From Halorubrum sp. 2020YC2 (lineage in GTDB: Archaea > Halobacteriota > Halobacteria > Halobacteriales > Haloferacaceae): a stretch of 64,000 nt of DNA. Each line of letters opens with the position of its first letter. Position 1 is the first letter of the stretch. Of the stretch, positions 43,177 through 52,703 are shown in pieces. The stretch lies in the NCBI RefSeq assembly GCF_018623055.1, contig NZ_CP076019.1:558001-622000 (forward strand), written 5' to 3'. Under the pieces are notes generated by a model that searched no databases, was not told the origin of the DNA, and was given only the letters and a program-made list of their open reading frames with translations. The position numbers and the translations under genes are program-made.

Positions 43177-44481
43177 ATGGCGGCCGACCTCAACGCCTTC
43201 GTGACGGAGGAGCGGATCGAGGGCGACGCGGACGCCGACGGCCCCCTCGCAGACGCGACCGTCGCGGTGAAGGACAACATCTCTACCGAGGGGATCCGGA
43301 CGACCTGCGGCTCGGAGATGCTGGCGGACTACGTCCCGCCGTACTCCGCGACCGTCGTCGACCGCCTGACCGACGCGGGCGCGACGGTCGTCGGCAAGAC
43401 GAACATGGACGAGTTCGGGATGGGGACGACGACGGAGACCTCCGCGTTCGGTCCCACCCGGAACCCGGTCGACACCGACCGCGTGCCCGGCGGCTCCTCC
43501 GGGGGGTCCGCGGCCGCGGTCGCGGCGGGCGAGGCCGACGTGGCGCTCGGCTCCGACACGGGCGGCTCGGTGCGCTGTCCGGCCGCGTTCTGCGGCGTCG
43601 TCGGGATCAAGCCCACCTACGGGCTGGTCTCCCGGTACGGCCTGATCGCGTACGCGAACTCCCTCGAACAGATCGGCCCGATCGCGGGTACCGTCGAGGA
43701 GGCGGCCGCCGCGCTCGACGCCATCGCGGGCGACGACCCCAACGACGGGACGACCCGCGACCTGACCGAGGTCGAGGGCGCGGACCCCGACGCGAGCTAC
43801 GCCGCGGCCGCCGACGGCGACGTGGCGGGACTGACGGTCGGCGTCCCCGCCGAACTGTTCGAGGGCGCCGACGAGCGCGTCGTTTCGACCGTCGAGGCCG
43901 CCATCGAGGACCTCGAAGCGCAGGGCGCGGAGACGACCGAGATATCTTTGCCCTCCGTCGAACACGCGGTTCAGGCGTACTACGTGATCGCGATGGCGGA
44001 GGCCTCCTCGAACCTCGCGCGCTTCGACGGGGTTCGGTACGGGAACCGCGCCGAGTCGGACGGCAACTGGAACGAGTCGTTCGCGGAGACGCGCGAGGAG
44101 GGGTTCGGCGCGGAGGTCAAACGCCGGATCCTGCTCGGCACGTACGCGCTCTCGGCCGGCTACCACGACAAGTACTACGAGAAGGCGCAGGACGCCCGCG
44201 CGTGGGTCCGCCGGGACTTCGAGGAGGCGTTCGACGACGTCGACGTGGTCGCCTCGCCCACGATGCCCGTCCTCCCCTTCGAGCTGGGCGAGAGCCTCGA
44301 CGACCCGCTGCGGATGTACCTCGCGGACGCGAACACGACCCCGGTCAACCTCGCGAATCTCCCCGCTATCTCGGTGCCGGCCGGCGAGGCCGACGGGCTG
44401 CCGGTCGGGCTCCAGCTCGTCGGACCGAAGTTCGGTGAGGAGACCATCGTCCGCGCCGCCAGCGCGGTCGAGGGCAGATGA
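43177..44481 (+). CDS. gatA: Asp/Glu-tRNA amidotransferase subunit A
   Basis: This 434-residue amidase-signature enzyme releases ammonia from glutamine for tRNA-dependent Gln or Asn synthesis. Catalytic Lys is in VAVKDNIST near residue 31. The Ser-cisSer-Lys triad region is GGSSGGSAAAVAAGEADVAL with the nucleophile Ser in SDTGGSVRCPA. The C-terminal motif PTMPVLPFELG is present. It starts immediately after gatC and overlaps the DUF5797 gene by 4 bp (ATGA), so the three are cotranscribed. Confidence 0.95.
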   Translation: MAADLNAFVTEERIEGDADADGPLADATVAVKDNISTEGIRTTCGSEMLADYVPPYSATVVDRLTDAGATVVGKTNMDEFGMGTTTETSAFGPTRNPVDTDRVPGGSSGGSAAAVAAGEADVALGSDTGGSVRCPAAFCGVVGIKPTYGLVSRYGLIAYANSLEQIGPIAGTVEEAAAALDAIAGDDPNDGTTRDLTEVEGADPDASYAAAADGDVAGLTVGVPAELFEGADERVVSTVEAAIEDLEAQGAETTEISLPSVEHAVQAYYVIAMAEASSNLARFDGVRYGNRAESDGNWNESFAETREEGFGAEVKRRILLGTYALSAGYHDKYYEKAQDARAWVRRDFEEAFDDVDVVASPTMPVLPFELGESLDDPLRMYLADANTTPVNLANLPAISVPAGEADGLPVGLQLVGPKFGEETIVRAASAVEGR

Positions 44482-44984
44482 GCCTGAGCGACGAGGAACG
44501 CGGTCGGCTCGCGGACGTGGTCCGCCTCCAGCCGACGAAGAACGGCGAGTTACAGGACGTCTGGGAGATGGAGAGCGGCAGCGAGGTCCACGGCTACCTC
44601 GAAGACCACCTCAAGGAGTACTACTACCGCGACGACGACAGCCTGATCCGCGCGACCGCGGAGGCGAACGACCTCGTCGACGTCGAGCCGGGGATCGAGC
44701 CCGACGCGGTCGCGCGCGGTGCCGTCCCGGAGACGATCCGCGTCCCGGAGCTTGAGTCGCGAGTCGTGGACGTGCTCGCCGGCCCGGAGGAGCGCTCGCA
44801 GTCGGTCGTCAGCGTGCTCAACGCCCTCCGCGAGGCGTACGACGCCGACCCCGAGGTGGACGCGGTGCGGCGGGCGCTCCGCAGCCTCGAACGCAAGAAC
44901 GTCGTCGAGGTCGTCTACCGGACCGTCCCGACGTTCCGGCTGGCGGTCGAGCGCGACGAGATCACGGTCGAGATCGAAGAGTAG
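44478..44984 (+). CDS. DUF5797 family protein
   Basis: This 168-residue protein starts SLSDEERGRLADVVRLQPTK and contains GELQDVWEMESGSEVHGYLE and HLKEYYYRDDDSLIRATAEA, a pattern I associate with DUF5797. The N-terminal half looks like a winged-helix DNA- or RNA-binding fold. Function is unknown. It overlaps gatA by 4 bp and is therefore translationally coupled to amidotransferase synthesis, suggesting a role linked to translation (inference). Confidence 0.8.
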   Translation: MSLSDEERGRLADVVRLQPTKNGELQDVWEMESGSEVHGYLEDHLKEYYYRDDDSLIRATAEANDLVDVEPGIEPDAVARGAVPETIRVPELESRVVDVLAGPEERSQSVVSVLNALREAYDADPEVDAVRRALRSLERKNVVEVVYRTVPTFRLAVERDEITVEIEE

Positions 44985-45097
44985 GCGGCGCGGCGTGACC
45001 GGTGGCGCCCGCTTGCCCGACGGTACCGCTCGCTTCGGGGCCGCGGGCACTCTTCCCGCCGATACGATTTTGTACCGCGGCGGAAACCGTGCGTTCG

Positions 45098-45553
45098 ATG
45101 GCCGACGAGACCATCCGCGAGCGCTTCCGCCGCAACGCGAGCGGCATCGCCGCCACGACGGTGACCGGGACGTGGCTGGCGGCGCTGCTTCTCGGCGCCG
45201 AGTGGTGGCTCCCGTTCATGCTGTTCGGGTACGTCGTCATCGTCCCGCTCGTCTCGATGCTGTTCGACGAGGAGGAGGCGGAGTCCGTCCGGGTCGAGTC
45301 GGAGTCGGGCTCCGTCCGCGTCGAGCGCGGGACGGCGGCGGAGCGCGGGGAGGCGACCGACGACACCGCGGACGCACTCGAGCGGTTGCGCACCCGGTAC
45401 GCGAACGGCGACCTCACCGACGAGCAGTTCGAGCGGAAGCTCGACCGCCTGCTGGAGACCGAGACGCCCGAGGACGCCGCCGAGTGGGCGAAACGGAACC
45501 GAGAGGCGCGGCGGAGCCGCGAGTCGGACCGCGAGGTCGAGCGCGAGCGGTGA
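45098..45553 (+). CDS. SHOCT-domain membrane protein
   Basis: This 151-residue protein has one membrane region of two short helices (TWLAALLLGAEWWLPFMLFG and YVVIVPLVSMLF, about residues 22-50). An acidic linker follows, then a C-terminal SHOCT motif: ALERLRTRYANGDLTDEQFE with KLDRLLE. SHOCT segments are short oligomerisation helices found at the ends of many proteins. No enzymatic role. The start at 45098 is supported by a GATACGATTTTG box about 26-35 bases upstream. Confidence 0.8.
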   Translation: MADETIRERFRRNASGIAATTVTGTWLAALLLGAEWWLPFMLFGYVVIVPLVSMLFDEEEAESVRVESESGSVRVERGTAAERGEATDDTADALERLRTRYANGDLTDEQFERKLDRLLETETPEDAAEWAKRNREARRSRESDREVERER

Positions 45554-45619
45554 CGGCGGCGCGTCGCGCCGACGCGGTCGAACCTCAAGGTTCAATGCGC
45601 GCGGCCGACTCGACCGCGT

Positions 45620-45865
45620 ATGAGCGACCAAGAGCTCCGAAAAGAGGCGCACGACCTCGACGTCACCGTCTGGGTCGGGAAGCACGGCATCGACTCGGTC
45701 GTCGACGAGACGGCCGACCAGCTCGACGACCGGAAGCTGGTGAAGGTGAAGTTCCTGCGAGCGGCCCGGGGCGGGACCTCGACCGAGGCGCTCGCCGAGG
45801 AACTGGCGGAGGCGGTCGGCGCGGACCTGATCGAGACCCGCGGCAACACGGCGGTGCTTCACTGA
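45620..45865 (+). CDS. YhbY/CRM-domain RNA-binding protein
   Basis: This 81-residue protein is a single CRM domain with LDVTVWVGKHGIDSVVDETA and KLVKVKFLRAARGGTSTEAL. It ends with the family's AVGADLIETRGNTAVLH. YhbY proteins bind ribosome precursors in bacteria; archaeal members probably do the same. Its stop overlaps the mscS start (TGATG), so the two genes are coupled although their roles differ. Confidence 0.88.
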   Translation: MSDQELRKEAHDLDVTVWVGKHGIDSVVDETADQLDDRKLVKVKFLRAARGGTSTEALAEELAEAVGADLIETRGNTAVLH

Positions 45866-46758
45866 TGGGCGCGCCGGGCGACGGGGGCGCGGTCGTCGCG
45901 CTCTCCGGCGCGTTGGACCCCTACCTCGGTCCCGCGACCGATATCGTCACCGACGCCGCGGTCTTCCTCGTCGTCATCGTCGCGACGTACCTCTTCTACA
46001 AGTCGGTCGTCACCTCGCTCGTCCGCCGGGTCTTCGACAGGCGGGGGCTCGACGAGCACGCGCGGCGCCCGCTCCAGAAGATCGTGGCGTTCCTCGTGTT
46101 GTTCGCCGGCGTCACGGCCGCGTTCGGCGCGGCGGGGTATCAGGGATTCCTGCGCTCGCTGGCGACGATCGCGGCCGCGGCGACGCTCGCGATCGGCTTC
46201 GCGCTCCAAGACGTGATCAAGAACTTCGTCGCCGGCGTCTTCATCTACACGGACAAGCCGTTCCGCATCGGCGACTGGATCGAGTGGAACGACAACTCGG
46301 GGGTCGTCGAGGACATCTCCTTCCGAGTCACCCGCGTGCGCACATTCGACAACGAACTGCTCACGGTGCCGAACCACGCCCTGACAAGCGACGTGGTGAA
46401 GAACCCGGTCGCGAAGCGGACGCTCCGCTTAAAGTTCGTCTTCGGGATCGACTACGAGGACGACGTCGAGACGGCGACCGAGATCATCGTCGAGGAGGCG
46501 GAGAAGAGCGACGCGATCTTAGACGAGCCCGCGCCGTCGGTCCGGCTGACGGAGCTGGCCGACTCCTACGTCGGCCTGCAGTCGCGGATCTGGATCGACG
46601 ACCCCTCCCGGGCGGACTTCGTGAAGACGCGCGCCGACTACGTGAAGGCCGTCAAGGAGCGGTTCGACGAGGAGGGGATCTCGATCCCCTTCCCGCAGCG
46701 CACCGTCTCGGGGCGGAACAGTTGGACGGACCCCTCGTCGTTCGGCGGCGGCGACTGA
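45865..46758 (+). CDS. MscS-family mechanosensitive ion channel
   Basis: This 297-residue protein has three membrane helices (about residues 25-50, 65-90 and 95-120). TM3 SLATIAAAATLAIGFALQDV continues into IKNFVAGVFI, the gate-lining helix pattern of MscS. The cytoplasmic beta domain shows FRIGDWIEWNDNSGVVEDIS and FDNELLTVPNHALTSDVVKN. It releases solutes upon osmotic downshock, fitting a salt-in organism. The start overlaps the YhbY stop by one base. The Trk island begins 84 bp downstream. Confidence 0.9.
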   Translation: MGAPGDGGAVVALSGALDPYLGPATDIVTDAAVFLVVIVATYLFYKSVVTSLVRRVFDRRGLDEHARRPLQKIVAFLVLFAGVTAAFGAAGYQGFLRSLATIAAAATLAIGFALQDVIKNFVAGVFIYTDKPFRIGDWIEWNDNSGVVEDISFRVTRVRTFDNELLTVPNHALTSDVVKNPVAKRTLRLKFVFGIDYEDDVETATEIIVEEAEKSDAILDEPAPSVRLTELADSYVGLQSRIWIDDPSRADFVKTRADYVKAVKERFDEEGISIPFPQRTVSGRNSWTDPSSFGGGD

Positions 46759-46809
46759 ACCGGCGGCGACGGCCGAAGCCGCGCCTCCGGCCCCACGGGT
46801 TCGATAGTA

Positions 46810-46823
46810 ACCCACTAGTGGGT
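46810..46823. promoter_or_regulatory. Perfect 14-bp palindrome before trkA
   Basis: ACCCACTAGTGGGT lies 19 bases before the ATG at 46843 and just after a GATAGTAAC box (46803-46811). It overlaps the expected transcription start region and could be an operator for the whole Trk island. No protein binder is known. Confidence 0.5.
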
Positions 46824-46842
46824 CCGCGTGGTCGGTTCGGCC

Positions 46843-48180
46843 ATGTACGTGGTCGTCATCGGGGCCGGCGAGGTCGGGACGAGCATCGCCGCGAGTCTCG
46901 CGTCGGACCACGAGGTCGTCGTCGTCGACGTCGACCCGGACCGGGCGGAACAGCTCAAGTACGAACTCGACGTCCTCACCATCGCCGGCGACGGCACGTC
47001 CTCGGAGATCCAGACGGCCGCGGACGTCGGCCGCGCGGACATGGTCATCGCCTGCACCGACAACGACCAGACGAACCTCGTCGCCTGCGGCACCGCGAAG
47101 ACGCTCGGCGGCGGCTTCACCATCGCCCGCGTGAAGAGCACGGACTTCCTCCGCACGTGGCAGGGCAGCGAGGGAGCGTTCGGCGTCGACTTCATGGTGT
47201 GTACGGACCTGTTGACCGCGGAGAACATCGTCCGTATCATCGGGCTGCCGGCGGCGATCGACGTCGACCCGTTCGCCGGCGGGCTCGTCCAGATGGCGGA
47301 GTTCGAGATCGACGAGGGGAGCCCGGTCGCGGGACAGACGGTCTCGGAGGCCGATCGGTTCGAGTCGCTCACGTTCGTCGGGCTGTTCCGCGACAGCGAG
47401 ATGACGATCCCGCGCGGGGACACCGGTATCGAGGCCGGCGACCGCGCGGTGGTGATCGGCAGCCCCGAGAGCGTTCAGGCGTTCGCGACCGACGTCGCGC
47501 CGGAGACGACGCCGGACGACGCGGACGACATCGTCATCGTCGGCGGCAGCGAGATCGGGTACCAGGCCGCCCGCCTCCTCGGCGAGCGCGAGCTCCAACC
47601 CCGGGTGATCGAGCGCGACCGCGACCGAGCCCGCTGGCTCGCAGAGCAGCTCCCGAAGTCCGTCGTGATGGAACACGACGCGACGGACGCGGAGTTCCTC
47701 ACCCGGGAGAACGTCGACGACGCCGACATCGTCGTCACCGCGCTCGGCTCGGACGAGCAGAACCTCCTGGTCTCGGTGCTCGTCAAACGGCTCGGGGTCG
47801 ACCGCGTGATCGCCGTGGTCGACAGCCCGGACTACGTCACCGTCTTCGAGGAGATCGGGATCGACATCGCGATTAACCCGCGGACCGTGACCGCCGAGGA
47901 GATCACGCGGTTCACCTACGAGAGCGTCGCGGAGAACATCGCCGTGCTGGAAAACGATCAGGCGGAGGTCCTCGAACTGGAGCTCACCGAGGGCTGTACG
48001 CTCGTCGGGCGACCGATCTCGGAGCTGGTCTCGGAGGTCGACGCCCGGTTCGTCATCGGCGCGATCACCCGCGACCACCAGCTCGTGACGCCGCGCGGAG
48101 ACACGGTCTTGCAGCCGGGCGACCACGTTATCCTGCTCGTGGACTCCGACTCCGTGGGCGCGATCACCTCGATGGCGTGA
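46843..48180 (+). CDS. trkA: Trk potassium uptake subunit TrkA (double RCK)
   Basis: This 445-residue cytoplasmic regulator has two RCK units. RCK-N motifs YVVVIGAGEVGTSIAASLAS (residues 1-20) and DIVIVGGSEIGYQAARLLGE (near 226-245) are nucleotide-binding folds. RCK-C parts follow each. It binds NAD(H) and ATP-type ligands and gates TrkH. ATG 46843 places the glycine motif at the N-terminus; a GTG at 46828 is possible. It is followed 7 bp later by trkH, so they share a transcript. Confidence 0.93.
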   Translation: MYVVVIGAGEVGTSIAASLASDHEVVVVDVDPDRAEQLKYELDVLTIAGDGTSSEIQTAADVGRADMVIACTDNDQTNLVACGTAKTLGGGFTIARVKSTDFLRTWQGSEGAFGVDFMVCTDLLTAENIVRIIGLPAAIDVDPFAGGLVQMAEFEIDEGSPVAGQTVSEADRFESLTFVGLFRDSEMTIPRGDTGIEAGDRAVVIGSPESVQAFATDVAPETTPDDADDIVIVGGSEIGYQAARLLGERELQPRVIERDRDRARWLAEQLPKSVVMEHDATDAEFLTRENVDDADIVVTALGSDEQNLLVSVLVKRLGVDRVIAVVDSPDYVTVFEEIGIDIAINPRTVTAEEITRFTYESVAENIAVLENDQAEVLELELTEGCTLVGRPISELVSEVDARFVIGAITRDHQLVTPRGDTVLQPGDHVILLVDSDSVGAITSMA

Positions 48181-48187
48181 GGCGGTC

Positions 48188-49690
48188 GTGACCAGCGGGA
48201 TCCGGGTCGGCTGGCGGGCGAGCGTCGGACTCGCCGGCGACGTCCTTGCCGCCCTCCCCGTCCCGCTGGCGTTCCCTCTCCTCGTCGCGCTCTACTACGG
48301 TGAGTCGTCGATTCCGTTCCTCGCGGCGATCGCGGTCTCGCTCGCGCTCGGGGCGGCGTTCCGGTCGATGAAGGACCCGGCGGAGGATCTCGGCCCCCGC
48401 GAGGCGTTCCTCGCTGTGGCGCTGATCTGGTTCCTCGTCGCCGCGGTCGGCGCGGTCCCGTTCGTGGTCGCGGGCGTCGGTACGGTCGCGCACCCGGTGA
48501 ACGCCATGTTCGAGGCGATGAGCGGGCTGACGACGACGGGCGCGACGGTCCTCGTCGACTTCTCGATCCACTCGCGCTCGGTCATGATGTGGCGGCAGGT
48601 GATCCAGTGGCTCGGCGGGCTCGGAATCCTCATCCTCGCGACCGCGGTGCTCTCCGAACTCGGCGTCGGCGGGGCACAGCTCATGGAGACGGAGTCGCAG
48701 ACGCAGGACGTCAACAAGCTCACGCCGAAGATATCGCGGACCGCACAGCTCATCTGGGGGATCTACTTCGGACTCACGGGGCTGGCGGTCGCCGTCTACT
48801 TCCTGCTCGGACTCGCGGTCGACCCGCAGATGGGCCTGTACAACGCGGTCGCGCACGGGTTCACCTCGGTCGCGACCGCCGGGTTCTCGCCGGAGCCGCT
48901 CTCAGTTGGCGCGTTCCACCCGCTGATCCAGTGGGCGGTCGTCCCGTTCATGGTGGTCGGCTCGACCAGCTTCGTCCTCATCTACTTCGCCATCAACGGC
49001 GAGCCGATGCGCCTCCTCCGGAACGAGGAGTTCCACTTCTACCTCGGCGCGATGGCGACGCTGGCGTCTATCGTCGCCCTCGGCTTATTCCTCGATCCGA
49101 GCGTCGCGTACGGTCCCGAGGCGACCCTCCGGCACGCCGTCTTCAACGTCGCCTCCATCGTGACGACGACGGGGTACGCCAGCACCGACTACGTGCAGTG
49201 GGCGCCCGCGGCGAAGCACATGCTGTTCATGGGGATGTTCATCGGCGGGATGGTCGGCTCGACCACCTGCTCGATCAAGTCGCTGCGGTGGCTGGTCGCG
49301 CTGAAGTCGTTCAGGCGGGACCTCTTCACCGCGATCCACCCGGAATCCGTTCGCCCCGTGCGGATCTCGGGGAAGTCGGTCGACGAGGGCGCGATCCGCG
49401 ACATCTACGCGTACCTCCTCCTCAGCATCGTGATCTTCTTCCTGCTGGCCGTGGTCATCGTCGTCGACGCGGAGCGAGGGGACGTCCGAGTCACCGAGTT
49501 CGAGGCGCTCGGCGCCGCGGCGACGACGTTCCTCAACATCGGGCCGGCGTTCGGGGCGGCGGGACCGTACGGGACGTTCGCGACCTTCCCGATGAGTACC
49601 CGGGCCGTGATGGTCGTCCTGATGTGGATCGGACGGATCGAGATAATTCCCGTCCTCGTGCTGTTCACGAAGGCGTTCTGGACGTCGTGA
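48188..49690 (+). CDS. trkH: Trk potassium uptake membrane subunit TrkH (first)
   Basis: This 500-residue TrkH/KtrB-family K+ channel has about ten membrane helices and four P-loops. Filter motifs are LTTTGATVL, SVATAGFSPE, TTTGYASTDY and NIGPAFGAAG. It starts at GTG 48188, 7 bp after trkA. The FIGGMVGSTTCSIKSLRWLV segment is the usual intracellular gate region. With TrkA it imports K+, the main compatible cation of haloarchaea. No other start fits better than the GTG. Confidence 0.93.
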   Translation: MTSGIRVGWRASVGLAGDVLAALPVPLAFPLLVALYYGESSIPFLAAIAVSLALGAAFRSMKDPAEDLGPREAFLAVALIWFLVAAVGAVPFVVAGVGTVAHPVNAMFEAMSGLTTTGATVLVDFSIHSRSVMMWRQVIQWLGGLGILILATAVLSELGVGGAQLMETESQTQDVNKLTPKISRTAQLIWGIYFGLTGLAVAVYFLLGLAVDPQMGLYNAVAHGFTSVATAGFSPEPLSVGAFHPLIQWAVVPFMVVGSTSFVLIYFAINGEPMRLLRNEEFHFYLGAMATLASIVALGLFLDPSVAYGPEATLRHAVFNVASIVTTTGYASTDYVQWAPAAKHMLFMGMFIGGMVGSTTCSIKSLRWLVALKSFRRDLFTAIHPESVRPVRISGKSVDEGAIRDIYAYLLLSIVIFFLLAVVIVVDAERGDVRVTEFEALGAAATTFLNIGPAFGAAGPYGTFATFPMSTRAVMVVLMWIGRIEIIPVLVLFTKAFWTS

Positions 49691-49794
49691 GCCATCGCGA
49701 GCGACCGCCGCGCGCGCGCTCTCCGTGACGCCGCCGTCGCCCCTTCGACAGTTTAATACAGCGAACGGGCGACTCCCATATCGATCGAGCAACT

Positions 49795-51363
49795 ATGTCC
49801 TGGGGCGTGAACTGGAAGGCGAGCGTGGGCCTTCTCGGGGTCGGGATCAAGTACCTCGCGCTCACGCTGCTGGTGCCGCTGGTCGTCGCCGTCGCGTACG
49901 GCGAGGACATCTGGGTGTTCCTCGTCTCGATGGCGCTCGTGGCGGCGCTCGGCTTCGCGGTCGAGCGGGTCGACCCCGACCCGGACCTCGGCCCGCGCGA
50001 GGCGCTCCTTTTCGTCTCGCTCGCGTGGTTCGCGGCGGCGGTCATCGGCACCATCCCGTACCTGCTCGCGGGTTACGGGACGGCGTCGACGGTCGGCCTC
50101 CAGACGGGGTCCGTCGGCGCGCTGACGGGGTCGGTCGTCAACGCGCTGTTCGAGTCGATGAGCGGGTTCACTACCACGGGCGCGACCGTCCTCGGCGAGA
50201 TCGGCACGGACCGGCACTCCCACGCCCTGCTGATGTGGCGACAGCTCACGCAGTGGCTCGGCGGGATGGGGATCATCGTCCTGATGATCGCCATCCTCCC
50301 CGAGGTCGCGGTCAACGGTGCCCAGCTGATGGATTCGGAGGCGCCGGGGCCGGAGCTCCAGAAGCTCACGCCGAAGATCGCCGAGACGGCGCGCGCGCTC
50401 TGGCTGATCTACTTCGGCTTCACCGTGCTGCTCGCTGCTCTCCTGTACGTGCTCCACCTCCTCGGCATGGCGCCGAACATGAACCTGTTCAACGCGGTCG
50501 CCCACGGGTTCACCACTCTTCCGACGGGCGGTTTCTCGCCGCAGGCGGATAGCATCGGCGCGTTCTCCGCCGCGGTCCAGTGGGTCGTCATCCCGTTCAT
50601 GGTCGTCGCCGGCGTCAACTTCGCCCTGTTCTGGCACGTGCTTCGCGGCGAGGCGGAGGTAATGTTAGAGAACACGGAGTTCCGCGTGTACGCGGGGGCC
50701 CTCGCGGTCGTCACCGCCGTGCTCGCGCTGCTGCTCTTCCGCGGCGCGGCACCGCCGATCGAACTGGGCGGCACGACAGAAGGGTTCGCCGGGAACTCCC
50801 TTCGGCAGGCGGCGTTCCAGATCGGGTCGCTGCTGAACTCGACCGGGTACGCCACGGCCGACTTCGCGCAGTGGGACCCACACGCGCAGATATTCCTCCT
50901 GTTCGCGATGTTCATCGGCGGCTCAGCCGGCTCGACCGGCGGAGGCGTGAAGGTCGTCCGGTGGATCATCGTCGCGAAGGCGATCCGGCGCGAGCTGTTC
51001 ACGTCGGCCCACCCCGACGTCGTCCAGCCGGTCCGGCTCAGCGGGACCGTCGTCGACGAGGACGCGATCCGCGGTATTATGTCGTTCACCCTCCTGTACG
51101 TGGTGCTGTTCGCGTTCTCGGCGGTGTTCATCGCGCTCGACACCACCCGGGTCGGGATTCAGCTGTCGGTGTTGGAGTCGATCAGCGCCTCGCTCGCGAC
51201 CATCGGGAACATCGGGCCGGGCTTCGGCCGACTCGGCCCCTTCGGGAGCTACCTCTTCTTCCCGGACACGTCGAAGCTGCTGATGATCTTCCTGATGTGG
51301 ATCGGCCGGCTGGAGATTGTCCCGGTGCTCGCGGTGTTCATCTCGGCGGTCGACGGTCGGTGA
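49795..51363 (+). CDS. trkH: Trk potassium uptake membrane subunit TrkH (second)
   Basis: This 522-residue paralogue of the preceding gene has P-loop filters FTTTGATVLG, TLPTGGFSPQ, LNSTGYATAD and TIGNIGPGFG. The gate segment is FIGGSAGSTGGGVKVVRWII, closer to the canonical GST..G.K form than in the first copy. A GTTTAATA box (49751-49758) indicates its own promoter with a short leader. It is followed by a UspA gene 120 bp later. Confidence 0.93.
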   Translation: MSWGVNWKASVGLLGVGIKYLALTLLVPLVVAVAYGEDIWVFLVSMALVAALGFAVERVDPDPDLGPREALLFVSLAWFAAAVIGTIPYLLAGYGTASTVGLQTGSVGALTGSVVNALFESMSGFTTTGATVLGEIGTDRHSHALLMWRQLTQWLGGMGIIVLMIAILPEVAVNGAQLMDSEAPGPELQKLTPKIAETARALWLIYFGFTVLLAALLYVLHLLGMAPNMNLFNAVAHGFTTLPTGGFSPQADSIGAFSAAVQWVVIPFMVVAGVNFALFWHVLRGEAEVMLENTEFRVYAGALAVVTAVLALLLFRGAAPPIELGGTTEGFAGNSLRQAAFQIGSLLNSTGYATADFAQWDPHAQIFLLFAMFIGGSAGSTGGGVKVVRWIIVAKAIRRELFTSAHPDVVQPVRLSGTVVDEDAIRGIMSFTLLYVVLFAFSAVFIALDTTRVGIQLSVLESISASLATIGNIGPGFGRLGPFGSYLFFPDTSKLLMIFLMWIGRLEIVPVLAVFISAVDGR

Positions 51364-51483
51364 GCGGTCCCTCGGCTCGTCGCGAACGCGGCCGTCAGAT
51401 CGCTGAAGGGGGGCTCTATCGCTCACTGTCGCCCCGAACGCGGAGAGCGTATCTTCTTAACTGCCGAGGATCGTGGTGTTCAT

Positions 51484-51924
51484 ATGACGAGTACCGACGA
51501 CTCCGACGGGCAGAACCTGCTCGGCCACGTCCTCCTCCCGGTCGCACACGAGGAAGACGCGCTGGCGACCGCGCGGGCGCTCGAACCGTACGACCCGGAG
51601 CGGGTGACCGCGCTCCACGTCGTCGAGAAGGGCGAGGGCGTCCCGGACAAGACGCCCGTCGAACAGTCCGAGGAACTGGCCGCGGAGTCGTACGCGGCGG
51701 TCCGAACGGTGTTCCCGGACGCGGACGAGCACACGGCGTACGCCCGCGACGTGGTCGGGGCTATCTTCGACGCGGCCGACGAGGTCGACGCGAGCGCGGT
51801 CGCCTACCGCTCGCGCGGCGGGAACCGGCTCATGCAGTTCCTCTCGGGCGACATCTCGCTGAAGCTGGTGACGAACGCGCCGCTCCCCGTGATCGCGCTC
51901 CCTGCCGCTGCCGACGAGGACTGA
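51484..51924 (+). CDS. UspA-family protein associated with Trk genes
   Basis: This 146-residue protein has LGHVLLPVAHEEDALATARA at the start and VAYRSRGGNRLMQFLSGDIS near residue 110, then PVIALP. The ATP-binding G2xG9G(S/T) signature is modified, so ATP binding is uncertain. It lies between trkH and trkA genes, an arrangement where UspA-like domains may sense nucleotides for transport. A box TCTTCTTAAC (about 51449-51458) lies about 30 bases upstream. Confidence 0.85.
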   Translation: MTSTDDSDGQNLLGHVLLPVAHEEDALATARALEPYDPERVTALHVVEKGEGVPDKTPVEQSEELAAESYAAVRTVFPDADEHTAYARDVVGAIFDAADEVDASAVAYRSRGGNRLMQFLSGDISLKLVTNAPLPVIALPAAADED

Positions 51925-52018
51925 GCGCCGGCCGTTCCGCGGGTCCCGCGCGGAGCGAGGGTCCCGTCGCCTCCCGCAAGCGGTAGGCTTTCGGCGGTCG
52001 GTTCTGAAGGCGTGCCAC

Positions 52019-52702
52019 ATGTATCTGATCGTCGTGGGGGCCGGCGACATCGGCACCCCGCTCGTCGACCTCGCGACCGCCGGCGGCAACGAGGTCGTCG
52101 TCATCGAGCGCGACGAGGAGCGCGCGGAGCGAGCGTCGAGAGGGTACGACTGCCTCGTCATCAACGACGACGCGACCGCGAAGGAGACGCTCCAGGACGC
52201 CGGCGCCGAGCGCGCCGACGCGCTCATCTCGACGACGGATCAGGACGCGACGAACATCATGGTCTGTCTGCTGGCTCAGGAGCTGTCGGTCCCGAACATC
52301 GTCTCGGTCGTCCACAACCCCGAGCACATGAGCGTGTTCGAGCAGATCGGCGTCAACACGATGCAGAACCCCCAGAGCCTGATCGCGGAGTACCTCTACC
52401 GCGCCGTGAGCCGGCCGTCGGTCGTCGACTTCATGCACATCGGCGAGGAGGCTGAAGTGTTCGAGATCACTGTCGGACCGAGCGCGCCGATAGCCGGCAA
52501 GACGCTGCGAGAGGCGGACGAGGCCGACCTCATCCGCGGGCAGACACTGATCGTCGCCATCGAGCGCGACGGAGAGGGGACGCCGATAACGCCGCGCGGG
52601 AACACCCGAATCGAGGGGGGCGACCTCCTCACGGTGTACTCCGGCGAGGGCGTGACGCCCGAACTGACGGACGTGTTCGGCCACGCCGAGGACGGCGAGT
52701 GA
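52019..52702 (+). CDS. trkA: Trk potassium uptake subunit TrkA (single RCK)
   Basis: This 227-residue short TrkA has one RCK-N (YLIVVGAGDIGTPLVDLATA, residues 2-21) and one RCK-C (about 145-220). Such single-unit forms assemble as octameric rings with TrkH. Its stop is separated from the third trkH ATG by one base, so the pair is coupled. It is not a broken copy of the 445-residue TrkA, since both ends are intact and the RCK-C is complete. Confidence 0.92.
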   Translation: MYLIVVGAGDIGTPLVDLATAGGNEVVVIERDEERAERASRGYDCLVINDDATAKETLQDAGAERADALISTTDQDATNIMVCLLAQELSVPNIVSVVHNPEHMSVFEQIGVNTMQNPQSLIAEYLYRAVSRPSVVDFMHIGEEAEVFEITVGPSAPIAGKTLREADEADLIRGQTLIVAIERDGEGTPITPRGNTRIEGGDLLTVYSGEGVTPELTDVFGHAEDGE

Positions 52703-52703
52703 G

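Noticed and set aside
44719-46758. 679-residue fusion protein ending in MscS
   Set aside because: The first 382 residues are an Arg/Ser-rich shadow; mscS starts at 45865, overlapping the YhbY stop.
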